Below are positions 6,850 through 13,905 of a stretch of DNA of 15,566 bases, in pieces (positions within the stretch are counted from its first letter, which is position 1; the number at the start of each line of letters is the position of its first letter). The stretch covers positions 1 to 15,566 of the forward strand of contig JBFMAL010000049.1 in assembly GCA_040755615.1 (NCBI GenBank), given 5' to 3'. Both the position numbers and the translations under genes were made by a program. Under the pieces are notes generated by a model. It did not search any database, was not told where the DNA came from, and saw nothing but the letters and a program-made list of their open reading frames with translations. The stretch comes from DYEP01 sp040755615 (GTDB lineage: Bacteria; Bacillota; Sulfobacillia; DUSP01; DYEP01).

Positions 6850-7773
6850 TCAGAACAGAGACAGGACGTAAAGCGCGTACGAACCGATTAACAGGACTCC
6901 CCCTGCGCGGCCGACTCCTCTTCCGAACACCCCGAAGACCACCAGAGCCCCCATAAAACAGAGCATCACTGGGATATCTCTAGTAATCGCCAACGCCTGT
7001 GCGGTCACCCTGCCGAATATCGCTGAGCCCCCAAGCACCCACGTCATGTTCAGGAAGTTGGCGCCAAGGATATTCCCGAGGCTCAGGTCTTGGTGGCCCT
7101 TGAGCAGCGATGCCAGCGCCGTCACAAGCTCTGGTATGGACGTACCCACCGCCATCATGGTGAGTCCGACGACCATCTCGGGAATCCCGAGCACTTTCGC
7201 CAGGTCTACACCGCCCATCACCATACCCCGGCTCCCCAGGGCAATGAGTACACTGCCGAGCATAAATTTAACCACAGCGGGCATAGCGGACCCGGAAGTC
7301 TTGGTTGCGCTTCCCGTCGATGTAGCACGCGCAGACCTGACAGCCCTGATTATATACAGAGCGAGCAACATAAATAGCAGGAGCCCTTCCACCCGGGCCA
7401 CCGCGCCGTCCAGGGCAAGCACCGCCACTGCGACTCCAGAGAGCAGCATCAGCACACCGCTGCTTAAGAACACTGAAACCTCGGGCACCTGCCTCCCAGA
7501 TATGAGGGAGAGCGCGGCGATAAGCCCCGAATTGGCCGTGACGGACCCTACCGCGTTACCCAACGCCACGTCCGGGTGGCCCGTCAAAGAGGCGGAAACT
7601 GATACGGCGAACTCAGGGAGCGTAGTGGCAATGCTGACCACCGTTGCTCCTATCAGCACCTTGGGTATGCCCGTCCTTCTGGCAAACCACACCGCTGCAT
7701 CGGTAAACCAGTCAGCCCCGAGAATTACGATGAGAAGTCCTCCGACGAACAGCACCGTTTGCAATAGTATCAA
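6850..7773 (-). CDS. CaCA-family sodium/calcium (cation) exchanger, YrbG-like
   Basis: A 307-residue integral membrane protein with about ten hydrophobic segments and the two inverted alpha repeats of the CaCA superfamily. Repeat 1 is GATVVSIATTLPEF (42-55) with GHPDVALGNAVGS following. Repeat 2 is GLTMMAVGTSIPEL (203-216) with GHQDLSLGNILGAN following. The PE pairs (53-54 and 214-215) are the ion-binding carboxylate positions. The hydrophilic loop between the halves is short (about residues 145-165), as in bacterial YrbG-type proteins. The TTG start at 7773 has no in-frame alternative upstream. The nearest GGGG site overlaps the stop of the preceding gene and is rather far away, so the TTG at 7764 is possible. 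It is unusual to find an exchanger inside a catabolic operon. It may supply cation balance or export, but the ion is not determined. Confidence 0.85.
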   Translation of the reverse strand: MILLQTVLFVGGLLIVILGADWFTDAAVWFARRTGIPKVLIGATVVSIATTLPEFAVSVSASLTGHPDVALGNAVGSVTANSGLIAALSLISGRQVPEVSVFLSSGVLMLLSGVAVAVLALDGAVARVEGLLLFMLLALYIIRAVRSARATSTGSATKTSGSAMPAVVKFMLGSVLIALGSRGMVMGGVDLAKVLGIPEMVVGLTMMAVGTSIPELVTALASLLKGHQDLSLGNILGANFLNMTWVLGGSAIFGRVTAQALAITRDIPVMLCFMGALVVFGVFGRGVGRAGGVLLIGSYALYVLSLF

Positions 7774-7793
7774 TGTGCGCGCACCGGCCCCTT

Positions 7794-9068
7794 TTAGTGT
7801 CTGGCGAAGACACCGGCGACTCCCGCCTCCTTGACCCGCCGTGAGATTTCCTCTATGTCCGTTGTGTAAAGTCCCAGTTGCTTCATTCTCTGAAAGTATA
7901 CTGACCCGGAAAAGGTGTATTTATTGCGCAGTCCTTCCTTGGTGGCCATTTCCTCTCTCACAAACGCGATGGCGTCGCCCACCGCGAGCGACCTTGGCAG
8001 CTCCAAGGTTTCTCTGCCCAGCGCCTGGCTCGCGGCGTTGTACCCTGCGAGCGTACCCGTGACAATGGCTTCGGTATGTCCCACTAGCGGACCGGCTTTT
8101 TCGCCCGCGCAGTACAAGTTCGCTATGCCGGATACCCTGAGTTTATTATCCCGCGGAGATATGGCGAAATATCGCATGGAGTTCCCCTTGCCCCCGGCGT
8201 ACGGGTCTTCATAGCGCGCGTTCTCAAGGCCGGGTATCTGCCGGAGCTTGTCAAGAGGGAAGTAGGCAGTCATGAGCTTGGCATGCCCGGTGTCAAGGAG
8301 TATAACGTTTTCTGCGTATTCAGGCAGCGCGTACTGCTGGCACGCCTTGAGGAGTAGCGCCTCCGCCTTTTGCATCTCCTCCGGGATAGGCACAACGGCC
8401 ACGCCTGTCTCATTGAGCTGTGCTTGGATCTCGGGAGACAGGCTTTCCTTTAATAGCTTGCACGAGCCGCTCATCGCGCCCAGCGTGCCCTTGGCGGTGC
8501 CGCCCACTATCTCCTGTACGCCCGCCTTTGCGGCTATACTTACTCTGGGGCCGAAGCTCGGACACCGGATAATGCACATGACACAGCCGTTCCCATACTT
8601 TAAGCAGTTGCCCTGAGGCCCCGCAGTACCTGTCGTTTCCACGAAGACGTCGCCATCTATGACGTCGCCTCTGTCAGATACAACGGCCAAAAGCCGGTCT
8701 CCCTGCTTTCTCACGTCTGTAATGCGTGTTTCACAAAGAATCGTCACGCCGGCGTCGACCAGGACTCTGCGCACCGTCGGCTCTGCGGTGGCTACGTCAT
8801 AAAGCGTGGCGTGCCTGTGGCCTGGAAAATCAATGTTCCTGTGCCTGGCGATGGAATCCATGAGCTGGAATAGTTCGCCGCCGCCTAGCGCAATGGCTTC
8901 TTCCGACGCGGTGTACCGGCCATTGTTCCTCATGATCCCGCCCACAAGACCGGTGCCCAGAAGCTGGTCGGTCCTCTCGCACAGCACCACTTCGGCTCCC
9001 GACTTCCTCGCCTGAAGAGATGCTGCGCAGCCGGCCCAGCCTCCTCCCACTACGACGACCTTTGCCAT
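7794..9068 (-). CDS. FAD-dependent oxidoreductase with a four-cysteine cluster
   Basis: 424 residues from the ATG at 9068, chosen because GGAG lies 8 nt upstream. A GTG at 9077 is in frame but runs into that site. The N terminus is a dinucleotide-binding fold: VVVVGGGWAGCAAS, with the acidic residue of LCERTDQLLG ending strand 2. The C-terminal IANLYCAGEKAGPLVGHTEA, followed by TGTLAGYNAA, is the second FAD-contact motif seen in GidA/TrmFO-like flavoproteins. Between them lie Cys155, Cys162, Cys165 and Cys169, in the pattern Cx6CxxCxxxCP, which could hold an iron-sulphur cluster. The gene sits between the PLP enzyme and the exchanger with 20-nt gaps. The likely role is oxidation or reduction of a pathway intermediate; the substrate is unknown. 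A tRNA-modification role (TrmFO/MnmG) is less likely given the catabolic context. Confidence 0.75.
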   Translation of the reverse strand: MAKVVVVGGGWAGCAASLQARKSGAEVVLCERTDQLLGTGLVGGIMRNNGRYTASEEAIALGGGELFQLMDSIARHRNIDFPGHRHATLYDVATAEPTVRRVLVDAGVTILCETRITDVRKQGDRLLAVVSDRGDVIDGDVFVETTGTAGPQGNCLKYGNGCVMCIIRCPSFGPRVSIAAKAGVQEIVGGTAKGTLGAMSGSCKLLKESLSPEIQAQLNETGVAVVPIPEEMQKAEALLLKACQQYALPEYAENVILLDTGHAKLMTAYFPLDKLRQIPGLENARYEDPYAGGKGNSMRYFAISPRDNKLRVSGIANLYCAGEKAGPLVGHTEAIVTGTLAGYNAASQALGRETLELPRSLAVGDAIAFVREEMATKEGLRNKYTFSGSVYFQRMKQLGLYTTDIEEISRRVKEAGVAGVFARH

Positions 9069-9088
9069 GGAACTCACTCCTTCGTCGT

Positions 9089-10558
9089 CTATTGTTCCAG
9101 ATATCCCGAATACCTTCCGACGATATCGAGCAACCTAACAAGCCCGCGCACAGCAAGTCGCATGTTCTCCTCAATCACCTGCCCGCGCTCGTCCGAGGTA
9201 CCAAGCCCAGGCGAGATGAAGATGTTCGCATCATAGGCAATGGTGGGTACGATCCCCATCTGAGCGAGTCCCGTCTGCAGAATGTTAGAGCCCGCATACA
9301 TGTCTTCTATGGAAAATACCGGGAAGCCTAGTTCTTCGCCATCCCAGGTACGTTCGTAGTTGATCTCGACAGTGGTGGAGTTGTAGGACTTGCTGACCAG
9401 CAGCTTCTCCCGAAGCTTTTGGGGAAGCGCCTGCAATTCCTCTGTGACGATTCTGTACAGATCGTCGACTGGCCGCTTCAGCACTTCGGGGTTATCTCTC
9501 AGCACCCTGAGCGCCGTAACCTGGGTGAGCAGCGCTTCCTTGCCAGGATCCTGCGTAACGTATCCGGCCTTTCCGTACGATGCTAGTGTCCCCCACCGGT
9601 CGCCGTGCATGCCAAGTGCCCTCCGTATGTTCACCATCACGTCTTCCTTGCCGATAATAAGCCCGGATGTTGCGGATCCAGTTGCCTTGTCCATGCTGTA
9701 GACCATCACATCCGCGCCTGTCCGAGTTAGGTCCGTGCCCACGAACGGAAGTCCCCACGCATTATCGACCACATAAGGTAAATCGTACTTGCGCGCAAGC
9801 GCTGCTATCCCTTTCTGCAGAAGCGGGGCGCCGTCAGCATCCTTTACGGCATAACCATACCCAGGAGTATCATATCCAAGAGAGGTAAATCCGGTCACAC
9901 TGTCGGCGTGCCGCTCGGCGACCTCCGAAAGCCGGGCCAACGTCGCCTCCGGGTCCACCTTCGTAAGGAACGGGACGGGATAATACTTTATCCCATGGTT
10001 CGGGTAGCTGGCGCCCTCCAGTGGTACGATCAGCGTATCCAGGTTATTCTGCCTCTTGCCGTAAAAGCCCAGCTCCCCAGCTGTGCATCCACGGTCCGCA
10101 AGGAAATCCTTGTACCGCGGCGGGAAAGGCCTTCCGTACGCGGCCTGGTGGTGCATGTGCTTTTCGTACAGAGCGATGTATCTGGCGCGGTAGTTGTCGC
10201 CTCGACCTAGGTTCGGCGGAGTGCACAGCACGTCAAATGCCACCCAGAGTCCAGCTTCGCATGTATTTACAGGGCACACGTCATAACCGTCGCCATACAC
10301 GTCCTTGACGATCTCCCTGATCTCCTCGACGAGTCGAGCGAGCGGTATGACCTCCGTCGCCCCTTTTTCGGCCGCTTCCATGATATCCTTCCGCAGCGGC
10401 GCCGGACATCCGGATATGGCGCCTGTCAGGCCAAACTTGCCGCGCAATTCCTTCGGTATACCTATTTCATCAGCAGCACGCTTTGCGTCAGCGTAAATGC
10501 TGGCGATATTGGCCTGAAGATGCTTGTACATCTGAAACTTGTACTTAAACCCCGACAT
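9089..10558 (-). CDS. PLP-dependent fold-type-I enzyme (aminotransferase/lyase-like), family not identified
   Basis: 489 residues from the ATG at 10558, with GAGGAG 8 nt upstream. A GTG at 10567 is in frame but worse placed. Numbering follows this start. The PLP signature is clear: YVVDNAWGLPFVG supplies the Asp (about residue 265) that pairs with the pyridine nitrogen, and VYSMDKATGSATSG supplies the Schiff-base Lys (about residue 291). VNTCEAGLWVAFD near residues 97-109 occupies the usual phosphate-cup position. GFTSLGYDTPGYGYA and DVCPVNTCEAG are distinctive blocks but do not tell me the family. At 489 residues it is longer than typical class-V aminotransferases. It may act on the amino group of the same substrate as the downstream B12 mutase, for example as a transaminase, racemase, lyase or aldolase-like enzyme. 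The FAD oxidoreductase gene follows 20 nt after its stop. Confidence 0.75.
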   Translation of the reverse strand: MSGFKYKFQMYKHLQANIASIYADAKRAADEIGIPKELRGKFGLTGAISGCPAPLRKDIMEAAEKGATEVIPLARLVEEIREIVKDVYGDGYDVCPVNTCEAGLWVAFDVLCTPPNLGRGDNYRARYIALYEKHMHHQAAYGRPFPPRYKDFLADRGCTAGELGFYGKRQNNLDTLIVPLEGASYPNHGIKYYPVPFLTKVDPEATLARLSEVAERHADSVTGFTSLGYDTPGYGYAVKDADGAPLLQKGIAALARKYDLPYVVDNAWGLPFVGTDLTRTGADVMVYSMDKATGSATSGLIIGKEDVMVNIRRALGMHGDRWGTLASYGKAGYVTQDPGKEALLTQVTALRVLRDNPEVLKRPVDDLYRIVTEELQALPQKLREKLLVSKSYNSTTVEINYERTWDGEELGFPVFSIEDMYAGSNILQTGLAQMGIVPTIAYDANIFISPGLGTSDERGQVIEENMRLAVRGLVRLLDIVGRYSGYLEQ

Positions 10559-10585
10559 TTCAGTCACTCCTCTTCGTTTGAGAGT

Positions 10586-11032
10586 CTAATTTAAAGACGC
10601 GTTACCAGGGCGTATCACAACCTCGCCGCCGAGTTTAAGTCCCATCTCCGCCCCCGACCGGAGCGATGCGCTCCGGACGACCACGTTCAGATGGTTGGGG
10701 CTGTGCGTTTCGTCAAACCCCGCCAGGTGACCGAGCGTGTCACCTTCCACAATGACCTCGTCCCCCACGAGCGCAACACCACCGCTCGTTATTTCAGCAA
10801 AGGCCACGTACGCAATTTCCTCCACACATTGGCCCGGACCAGCCGCTTCAGTCGTAACGATCAGTTCGTGGATCTCACCCGCTTTCAGCGCCCGCGACGG
10901 CTGCTGGATCAGTGAAAGCCCCCTATCAGTCAGTTGTCCGTCCAGTACAACAACCAGGCGCCCCTTTACCGGCACCTTAGCGTGATACGGATTGAACCGC
11001 AACGGTCGGTCATAGATATCTCGATCGCTCAT
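10586..11032 (-). CDS. Small GutA-like (PTS glucitol IIA-type fold) conserved protein
   Basis: A 148-residue soluble protein, mostly beta. The ATG start follows AGGAGGATGCT. The part from about residue 86 to the end (VALVGDEVIVEGDTLGHLAG, FDETHSPNHLNVVV, then a Gly-rich GLKLGGEVVI) follows the order of the glucitol/sorbitol PTS IIA protein, which has a VTAVG strand, an ELGHVTLRFDG block and a GTVHV block before GSVLKF. The phosphorylatable His of true IIA proteins is not evident here, and no PTS permease gene is nearby, so a sugar-PTS role is unlikely. It is probably the first gene of the ten-gene operon, about 100 bp after spmB and 27 bp before the PLP enzyme. It may be an accessory or ligand-binding subunit. 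Similarity judged by eye; function unknown. Confidence 0.6.
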   Translation of the reverse strand: MSDRDIYDRPLRFNPYHAKVPVKGRLVVVLDGQLTDRGLSLIQQPSRALKAGEIHELIVTTEAAGPGQCVEEIAYVAFAEITSGGVALVGDEVIVEGDTLGHLAGFDETHSPNHLNVVVRSASLRSGAEMGLKLGGEVVIRPGNASLN

Positions 11033-11129
11033 AGCATCCTCCTCATCACTGATGAGTAGCGCGTGCCGAATTCAATATGTGATTCTTTTTCCGCAACGAT
11101 GCGTAACTTTCCTTCAAGTGACCGCTTGT

Positions 11130-11663
11130 TTAAAAGAATTTGTTACAGATAAAAATGGCAGTGGAAAACCCCGCCAGGTCACCAAGCAGCGCAACGGGAA
11201 GGCAATGTCTTGTCTTCCGGATATTAACACTGCCGAAGTAAATAGTGAGGATAAAGAACGTCGTATCCGTGGACCCCTGAAGAGTGCATGCCATTTTCCC
11301 TATGAAAGAATCAGGCCCCCACTCCCTCAAGAGTTCCGCAGTAACCCCCAACGCGCCACTTCCTGACAGCGGCCGGATCAGCACGAGCGGCACCATCTCC
11401 CCCGGCACCCCGAGAGAAGAAGTCACGGGCGAAAGACTGTTCACAACAAGGGCGAGCGCGCCTGCAGCCCGGAATACTTCCAGCGCCACAAAGATCGCCA
11501 GCATGTACGGAAGGATCCTTACAGCCAGGTAAAACCCCTCCTCGGCCCCCTCGACGAACGCGCCGTAGACGTCGACGCCTCTTAGCAGTCCGTAAAGCGG
11601 GATAACGACGAGTATCACAGGCATGCTCCATCTTGATAGCGAAGAGAGCAGGTCAAGAAACAT
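11130..11663 (-). CDS. spmB: Spore maturation protein B homologue (SpmB/YjiG family, Gate-type)
   Basis: A 177-residue membrane protein of the usual SpmB length, with about five hydrophobic segments. Family blocks are present in order: VYGAFVEGAEEGFYLAVRIL, LPYMLAIFVALEVFRAAGA, PLVLIRPLSGSGALG, GPDSFIGKMACTLQGSTDTT and YFGSVNIRKTRH. The start ATG lies 3 nt after the spmA stop, and its ribosome binding site GGAGGAG is formed by the last codons of spmA, so the two are translationally coupled. SpmA and SpmB affect spore core dehydration in Bacillus and Clostridium. Related pairs also occur in non-spore-formers, so a transport or other membrane role linked to the neighbouring catabolic operon is possible. 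The next gene begins about 100 bp downstream on the same strand. Confidence 0.9.
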   Translation of the reverse strand: MFLDLLSSLSRWSMPVILVVIPLYGLLRGVDVYGAFVEGAEEGFYLAVRILPYMLAIFVALEVFRAAGALALVVNSLSPVTSSLGVPGEMVPLVLIRPLSGSGALGVTAELLREWGPDSFIGKMACTLQGSTDTTFFILTIYFGSVNIRKTRHCLPVALLGDLAGFSTAIFICNKFF

Positions 11664-11666
11664 CAG

Positions 11667-12239
11667 CTATCTCCTCCGAAAAAGCCTGTCGAGCACCACT
11701 ACGCAGGCGGTGGCGGCGGCCGATGCCACCAAGGTGACGCCTACCGTCGCGGTGGGATCGGATGAACCGAGTCCTGCCCGTAGCGCGATGACGCTTGCCG
11801 GGATTAGCGTGAGCCCCGATGTGTTCAGAAGCACCAGCGTGCACATAGCATCCGACGCAGTGTCGGGAGTATCATTTAGCTGCTGGAGTTCTTTCATGGC
11901 CAGCAGCCCGAGCGGAGTGGCAGCAGAACCCATCCCCACTAGGTTTGCGCCGATGTTCATGACTATATTGCCAAAAGCCGGGTGATTGGAAGGAATGGAC
12001 GGAAAGACCTTCCGCGCCAAAGGCCGAAGCAGCCTCGCAAGGGAAGCCACAAGGCCCGATCTCTCGGCGATCTTCAAGAGCCCCAGCCAGAGGCACATAA
12101 CCCCCACCAGTGAAAGCACGGTCTCCACCGCGTTATTAGCGGAAGAAAGCGCAGCTTTTGTGACCACGTCTACCTGACCGCGCGATGACGCCACGAACAC
12201 TCCGCCCGCAATAAGCAGATACCAGATCAGGTTCAACAA
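11667..12239 (-). CDS. spmA: Spore maturation protein A homologue (SpmA/YjiH family, Gate-type)
   Basis: I place the start at the TTG at 12239, giving 190 residues. GAGGAGG lies 8 nt upstream, and the resulting MLNLIWYLLIAGGV aligns with the usual SpmA N terminus. The frame is open much further upstream (to 12449), but that extension does not look like SpmA. An ATG at 12260 lacks a good ribosome binding site. Family blocks are clear: LWLGLLKIAERSGL, FPSIPSNHPAFGNIVMNIGA, NLVGMGSAATPLGLLAMKEL, and LVLLNTSGLTLIPASVIALR, ending in a basic tail RRR. It is an inner-membrane protein paired with SpmB. In classical spore-formers the pair usually follows a D,D-carboxypeptidase gene (dacB); none is present here. 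Confidence 0.9.
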   Translation of the reverse strand: MLNLIWYLLIAGGVFVASSRGQVDVVTKAALSSANNAVETVLSLVGVMCLWLGLLKIAERSGLVASLARLLRPLARKVFPSIPSNHPAFGNIVMNIGANLVGMGSAATPLGLLAMKELQQLNDTPDTASDAMCTLVLLNTSGLTLIPASVIALRAGLGSSDPTATVGVTLVASAAATACVVVLDRLFRRR

Positions 12240-12267
12240 CCGTCTCGCCTCCTCTAGCATCAGACTT

Positions 12268-12287
12268 ATGCCCAAAGGCATGGGCAT
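12268..12287 (-). promoter_or_regulatory. Inverted repeat upstream of spmA, possible operator or leader hairpin
   Basis: ATGCCCA (12268-12274) and TGGGCAT (12281-12287) are exact reverse complements around a 6-base centre. The element ends 28 nt before the inferred spmA TTG start, where a repressor site or 5'-leader hairpin would act. No binding protein can be named from sequence. Confidence 0.3.
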
Positions 12288-12418
12288 AGAATGAGTTTCC
12301 AAAAGGATGAAAGATGCCTTGAACTGTCCTGTAGGGCTGGTCAAAGAGCAGGAATACTTCAGGAGGCCGGGCAAGGGTAGGTGCAGGTTCGCATCACTGC
12401 AAATAGCCAGCTTTCTCA

Positions 12419-12439
12419 CCTCTTGAGTACCTCTTGAGT
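12419..12439. repeat. Tandem direct repeat of CCTCTTGAGT, 11-bp period
   Basis: CCTCTTGAGT occurs at 12419-12428 and again at 12430-12439, separated by one base. The period is about one helical turn, so the copies would present on the same DNA face. A GC-rich 7-bp hairpin follows immediately (12441-12459). It could be a regulator site or a small duplication left by mobile-element activity. Confidence 0.4.
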
Positions 12440-12628
12440 GTCCGCGCAAGCAGCGCGGAACATACGGAGGGGCGGTTATAGCCCATTAGCATGCAGCCGG
12501 CCGAGTTGGATGTAAAGTACATCACAGCCAAAAGAAAAGCCGCCTTTACGTAGCGGCATTCTGACAGGAGCATAAAGGGGCTGACCTTTGGCGCCCTACA
12601 TGACGATTCCAGCCTCGTCAGCCAGTGC

Positions 12629-13122
12629 ATCGCGGTGATCTGCCTGTGCCTGCCTCCCTTAAGGGAAAGGGAGAACGACATAACCCTTTTGATCTCCCAC
12701 TTTATTACCATGTATAACAGTATCTATCAAACGCAAGTGCAGGGCGTGTCTCCGGGGTTGATGGAAGCCTTCCGCAAATACCCGTGGCCGGGCAACATCC
12801 GGGAACTGGACCACGTCATCGAGAGCGCCATGTGCATGGCCGGTGATGAGTCCCTGATCGCCTTCGATCATCTCCCTCCGCACCTTAAAACTGGCCTGAA
12901 AACGGATTTCGTGATCCCATCCCACAAGAACCCAGCGGCTCCTTCTCCGGTCGCGGAAGAGATAGCCGGGACCCTGGAAGAGGTCAAGAACAACCGATCA
13001 TAACGGCCTTACGCAAACACCATGGCAACATCAGCCGGGCGGCACAAGAACTGGGCATCCTTCGGCAAAGCCTGGAGTACAGGATCAGGAAACTCGGCAT
13101 TGATCCCCAGTCTTTTCGCTAA
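12629..13122 (+). pseudogene. Remnant of a sigma-54-dependent Fis-family activator (C-terminal part, frameshifted)
   Basis: The readable part starts near AVICLCLPPLREREND, the end of the AAA+ domain of bacterial enhancer-binding proteins. It continues with GVSPGLMEAFRKYPWPGNIR and ELDHVIESAMCMAG, including the hallmark WPGNIREL block, up to a premature stop at 13001-13003. Immediately beyond, in another frame, ITALRKHHGNISRAAQELGI and RQSLEYRIRKLGI give the C-terminal Fis-type helix-turn-helix, ending at TAA 13120-13122. So a 1-base loss or 2-base gain lies near 12990-13000. The Walker motifs, the GAFTGA loop and any N-terminal sensor domain are missing. The layout resembles RocR/AcoR-type activators of catabolic operons. 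It is probably the decayed former regulator of a neighbouring cluster. It converges with fchA. Confidence 0.85.
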
Positions 13123-13153
13123 TGGTAAAGGAGTAACCACTCCCCAGCACCTT

Positions 13154-13780
13154 CTATAGTAGCTTTTGCTCCACTATAGACCGGACCTCTTCCGCCAGTC
13201 TCTTTCCCCCTTCCATAAGACGGGCCTTCTCAGCGGCCATATCGTTTTTAAAGGCCTGTTCTTTAATACCGGCCAGGTTGATTTCCGCGTTATAGACCGC
13301 GCCCTGCAACCCGGCGTAAGCCATTAGCATGGACACTGCAGCGTCGCTTAAGGCGTTGGGGTTCCCCAGGTTGACGACAGTCTTGCTCAACTCCATCACT
13401 GCCAGGCAGTGGCGCGCCACCTCCAGCGGCAGCAAGGCAGCCTGCTTCAGCGCCGCTTGAATCGCCTCGGAGCGCCTTGCCTTCTCTTCTTCGCTACCCT
13501 TGGGCAGCTTGTACGCCGCCATCACCTGGTGGAAGGCAGCCGTGTCCTCATCCACCATCCGGCCTAACCGCTCTTTCAATTCAGCTGCCTTCGCCAGTAC
13601 ACCGCGCATTTCCGCTTCGCTCTCTTTGAAACTTTCCTTGCCTACCGTCAGGTTGGCCACCATGGAAACCAAGGCGGCGCCCAGGGAACCGGCCAGGGCG
13701 GAAACACTGCCCCCGCCCGGCGCCGGCGAGTCCGAGGCCAGTTCCTGGATAAAATCCTCGACTGTCAAGTGCACTAACAT
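13154..13780 (-). CDS. fchA: Formiminotetrahydrofolate cyclodeaminase
   Basis: A 208-residue cytosolic enzyme of normal length. It converts 5-formimino-tetrahydrofolate to 5,10-methenyl-tetrahydrofolate and ammonia, the step after formimino-group transfer in histidine breakdown. The N terminus carries the family signature SDSPAPGGGSVSALAGSLGA (about residues 16-35). VDEDTAAFHQVMAAYKLPKG (about 77-96) and NPNALSDAAVSMLMA (about 140-154) follow as expected. The ATG start has GGAGGGAG 9-12 nt upstream. It follows ftcD on the same strand with a 125-bp gap, so the two may be co-transcribed. It appears intact, unlike the hutU remnant upstream. It could therefore still serve one-carbon metabolism with ftcD, using formiminoglutamate from elsewhere. 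Confidence 0.95.
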   Translation of the reverse strand: MLVHLTVEDFIQELASDSPAPGGGSVSALAGSLGAALVSMVANLTVGKESFKESEAEMRGVLAKAAELKERLGRMVDEDTAAFHQVMAAYKLPKGSEEEKARRSEAIQAALKQAALLPLEVARHCLAVMELSKTVVNLGNPNALSDAAVSMLMAYAGLQGAVYNAEINLAGIKEQAFKNDMAAEKARLMEGGKRLAEEVRSIVEQKLL

Positions 13781-13905
13781 TTGTACGAACTCCCTCCGAA
13801 TGTCTTTGATACTGCGCTTACCGGTCAGTTATGAGTGGGCGTTACTGGCACAAGATGGTACTGTTGGCGGTCCACCGGGTGGATGCGCCTACTGACCACT
13901 GGCCA

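Larger units (their letters stand above)
12240..12628. other. Non-coding region upstream of spmA with short repeats
   Basis: This 389-bp stretch has no gene I can support. It contains a 7-bp inverted repeat, ATGCCCA/TGGGCAT (12268-12287), just upstream of spmA. It also has an 11-bp-spaced direct repeat CCTCTTGAGT (12419-12428 and 12430-12439), and a 7-bp stem TCCGCGC/GCGCGGA (12441-12459). The right-hand part (about 12480-12628) may be decayed remains of the activator pseudogene that follows. It is interrupted by stops in that frame, and I could not align it. I found no convincing promoter hexamers or -24/-12 element. Confidence 0.45.

Noticed and set aside
10586..11032. Functional glucitol PTS IIA component
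   Set aside because: There is no evident active-site His and no PTS IIB/IIC genes in the window, so only a fold-level resemblance is claimed.
11033..11129. Promoter between spmB and the GutA-like gene
   Set aside because: TTGCGG and TTGAAG hexamers are present on the minus strand, but no matching -10 box at 16-18 bp or -24/-12 element could be defended. A promoter here is likely on position alone.
12240..12420. N-terminal extension of SpmA to 12449
   Set aside because: The extra residues do not resemble SpmA, while a GAGGAGG site 8 nt before the TTG at 12239 gives the usual SpmA N terminus.
12480..12628. AAA+ core of the sigma-54 activator extending upstream of 12629
   Set aside because: Reading the same frame gives stop codons and no Walker or GAFTGA motif. 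Other frames do not align either.
12394..12711. Minus-strand open frame of about 105 codons between spmA and the activator remnant
   Set aside because: Its 3' end overlaps the open extension of spmA and its 5' end is antisense to the activator remnant. No family pattern or good ribosome binding site is visible.
13154..13179. Inverted repeat CTATAGT/ACTATAG as a terminator after fchA
   Set aside because: It lies within the last codons of fchA, is AT-rich with a long loop, and is not followed by a T-run on the minus strand.
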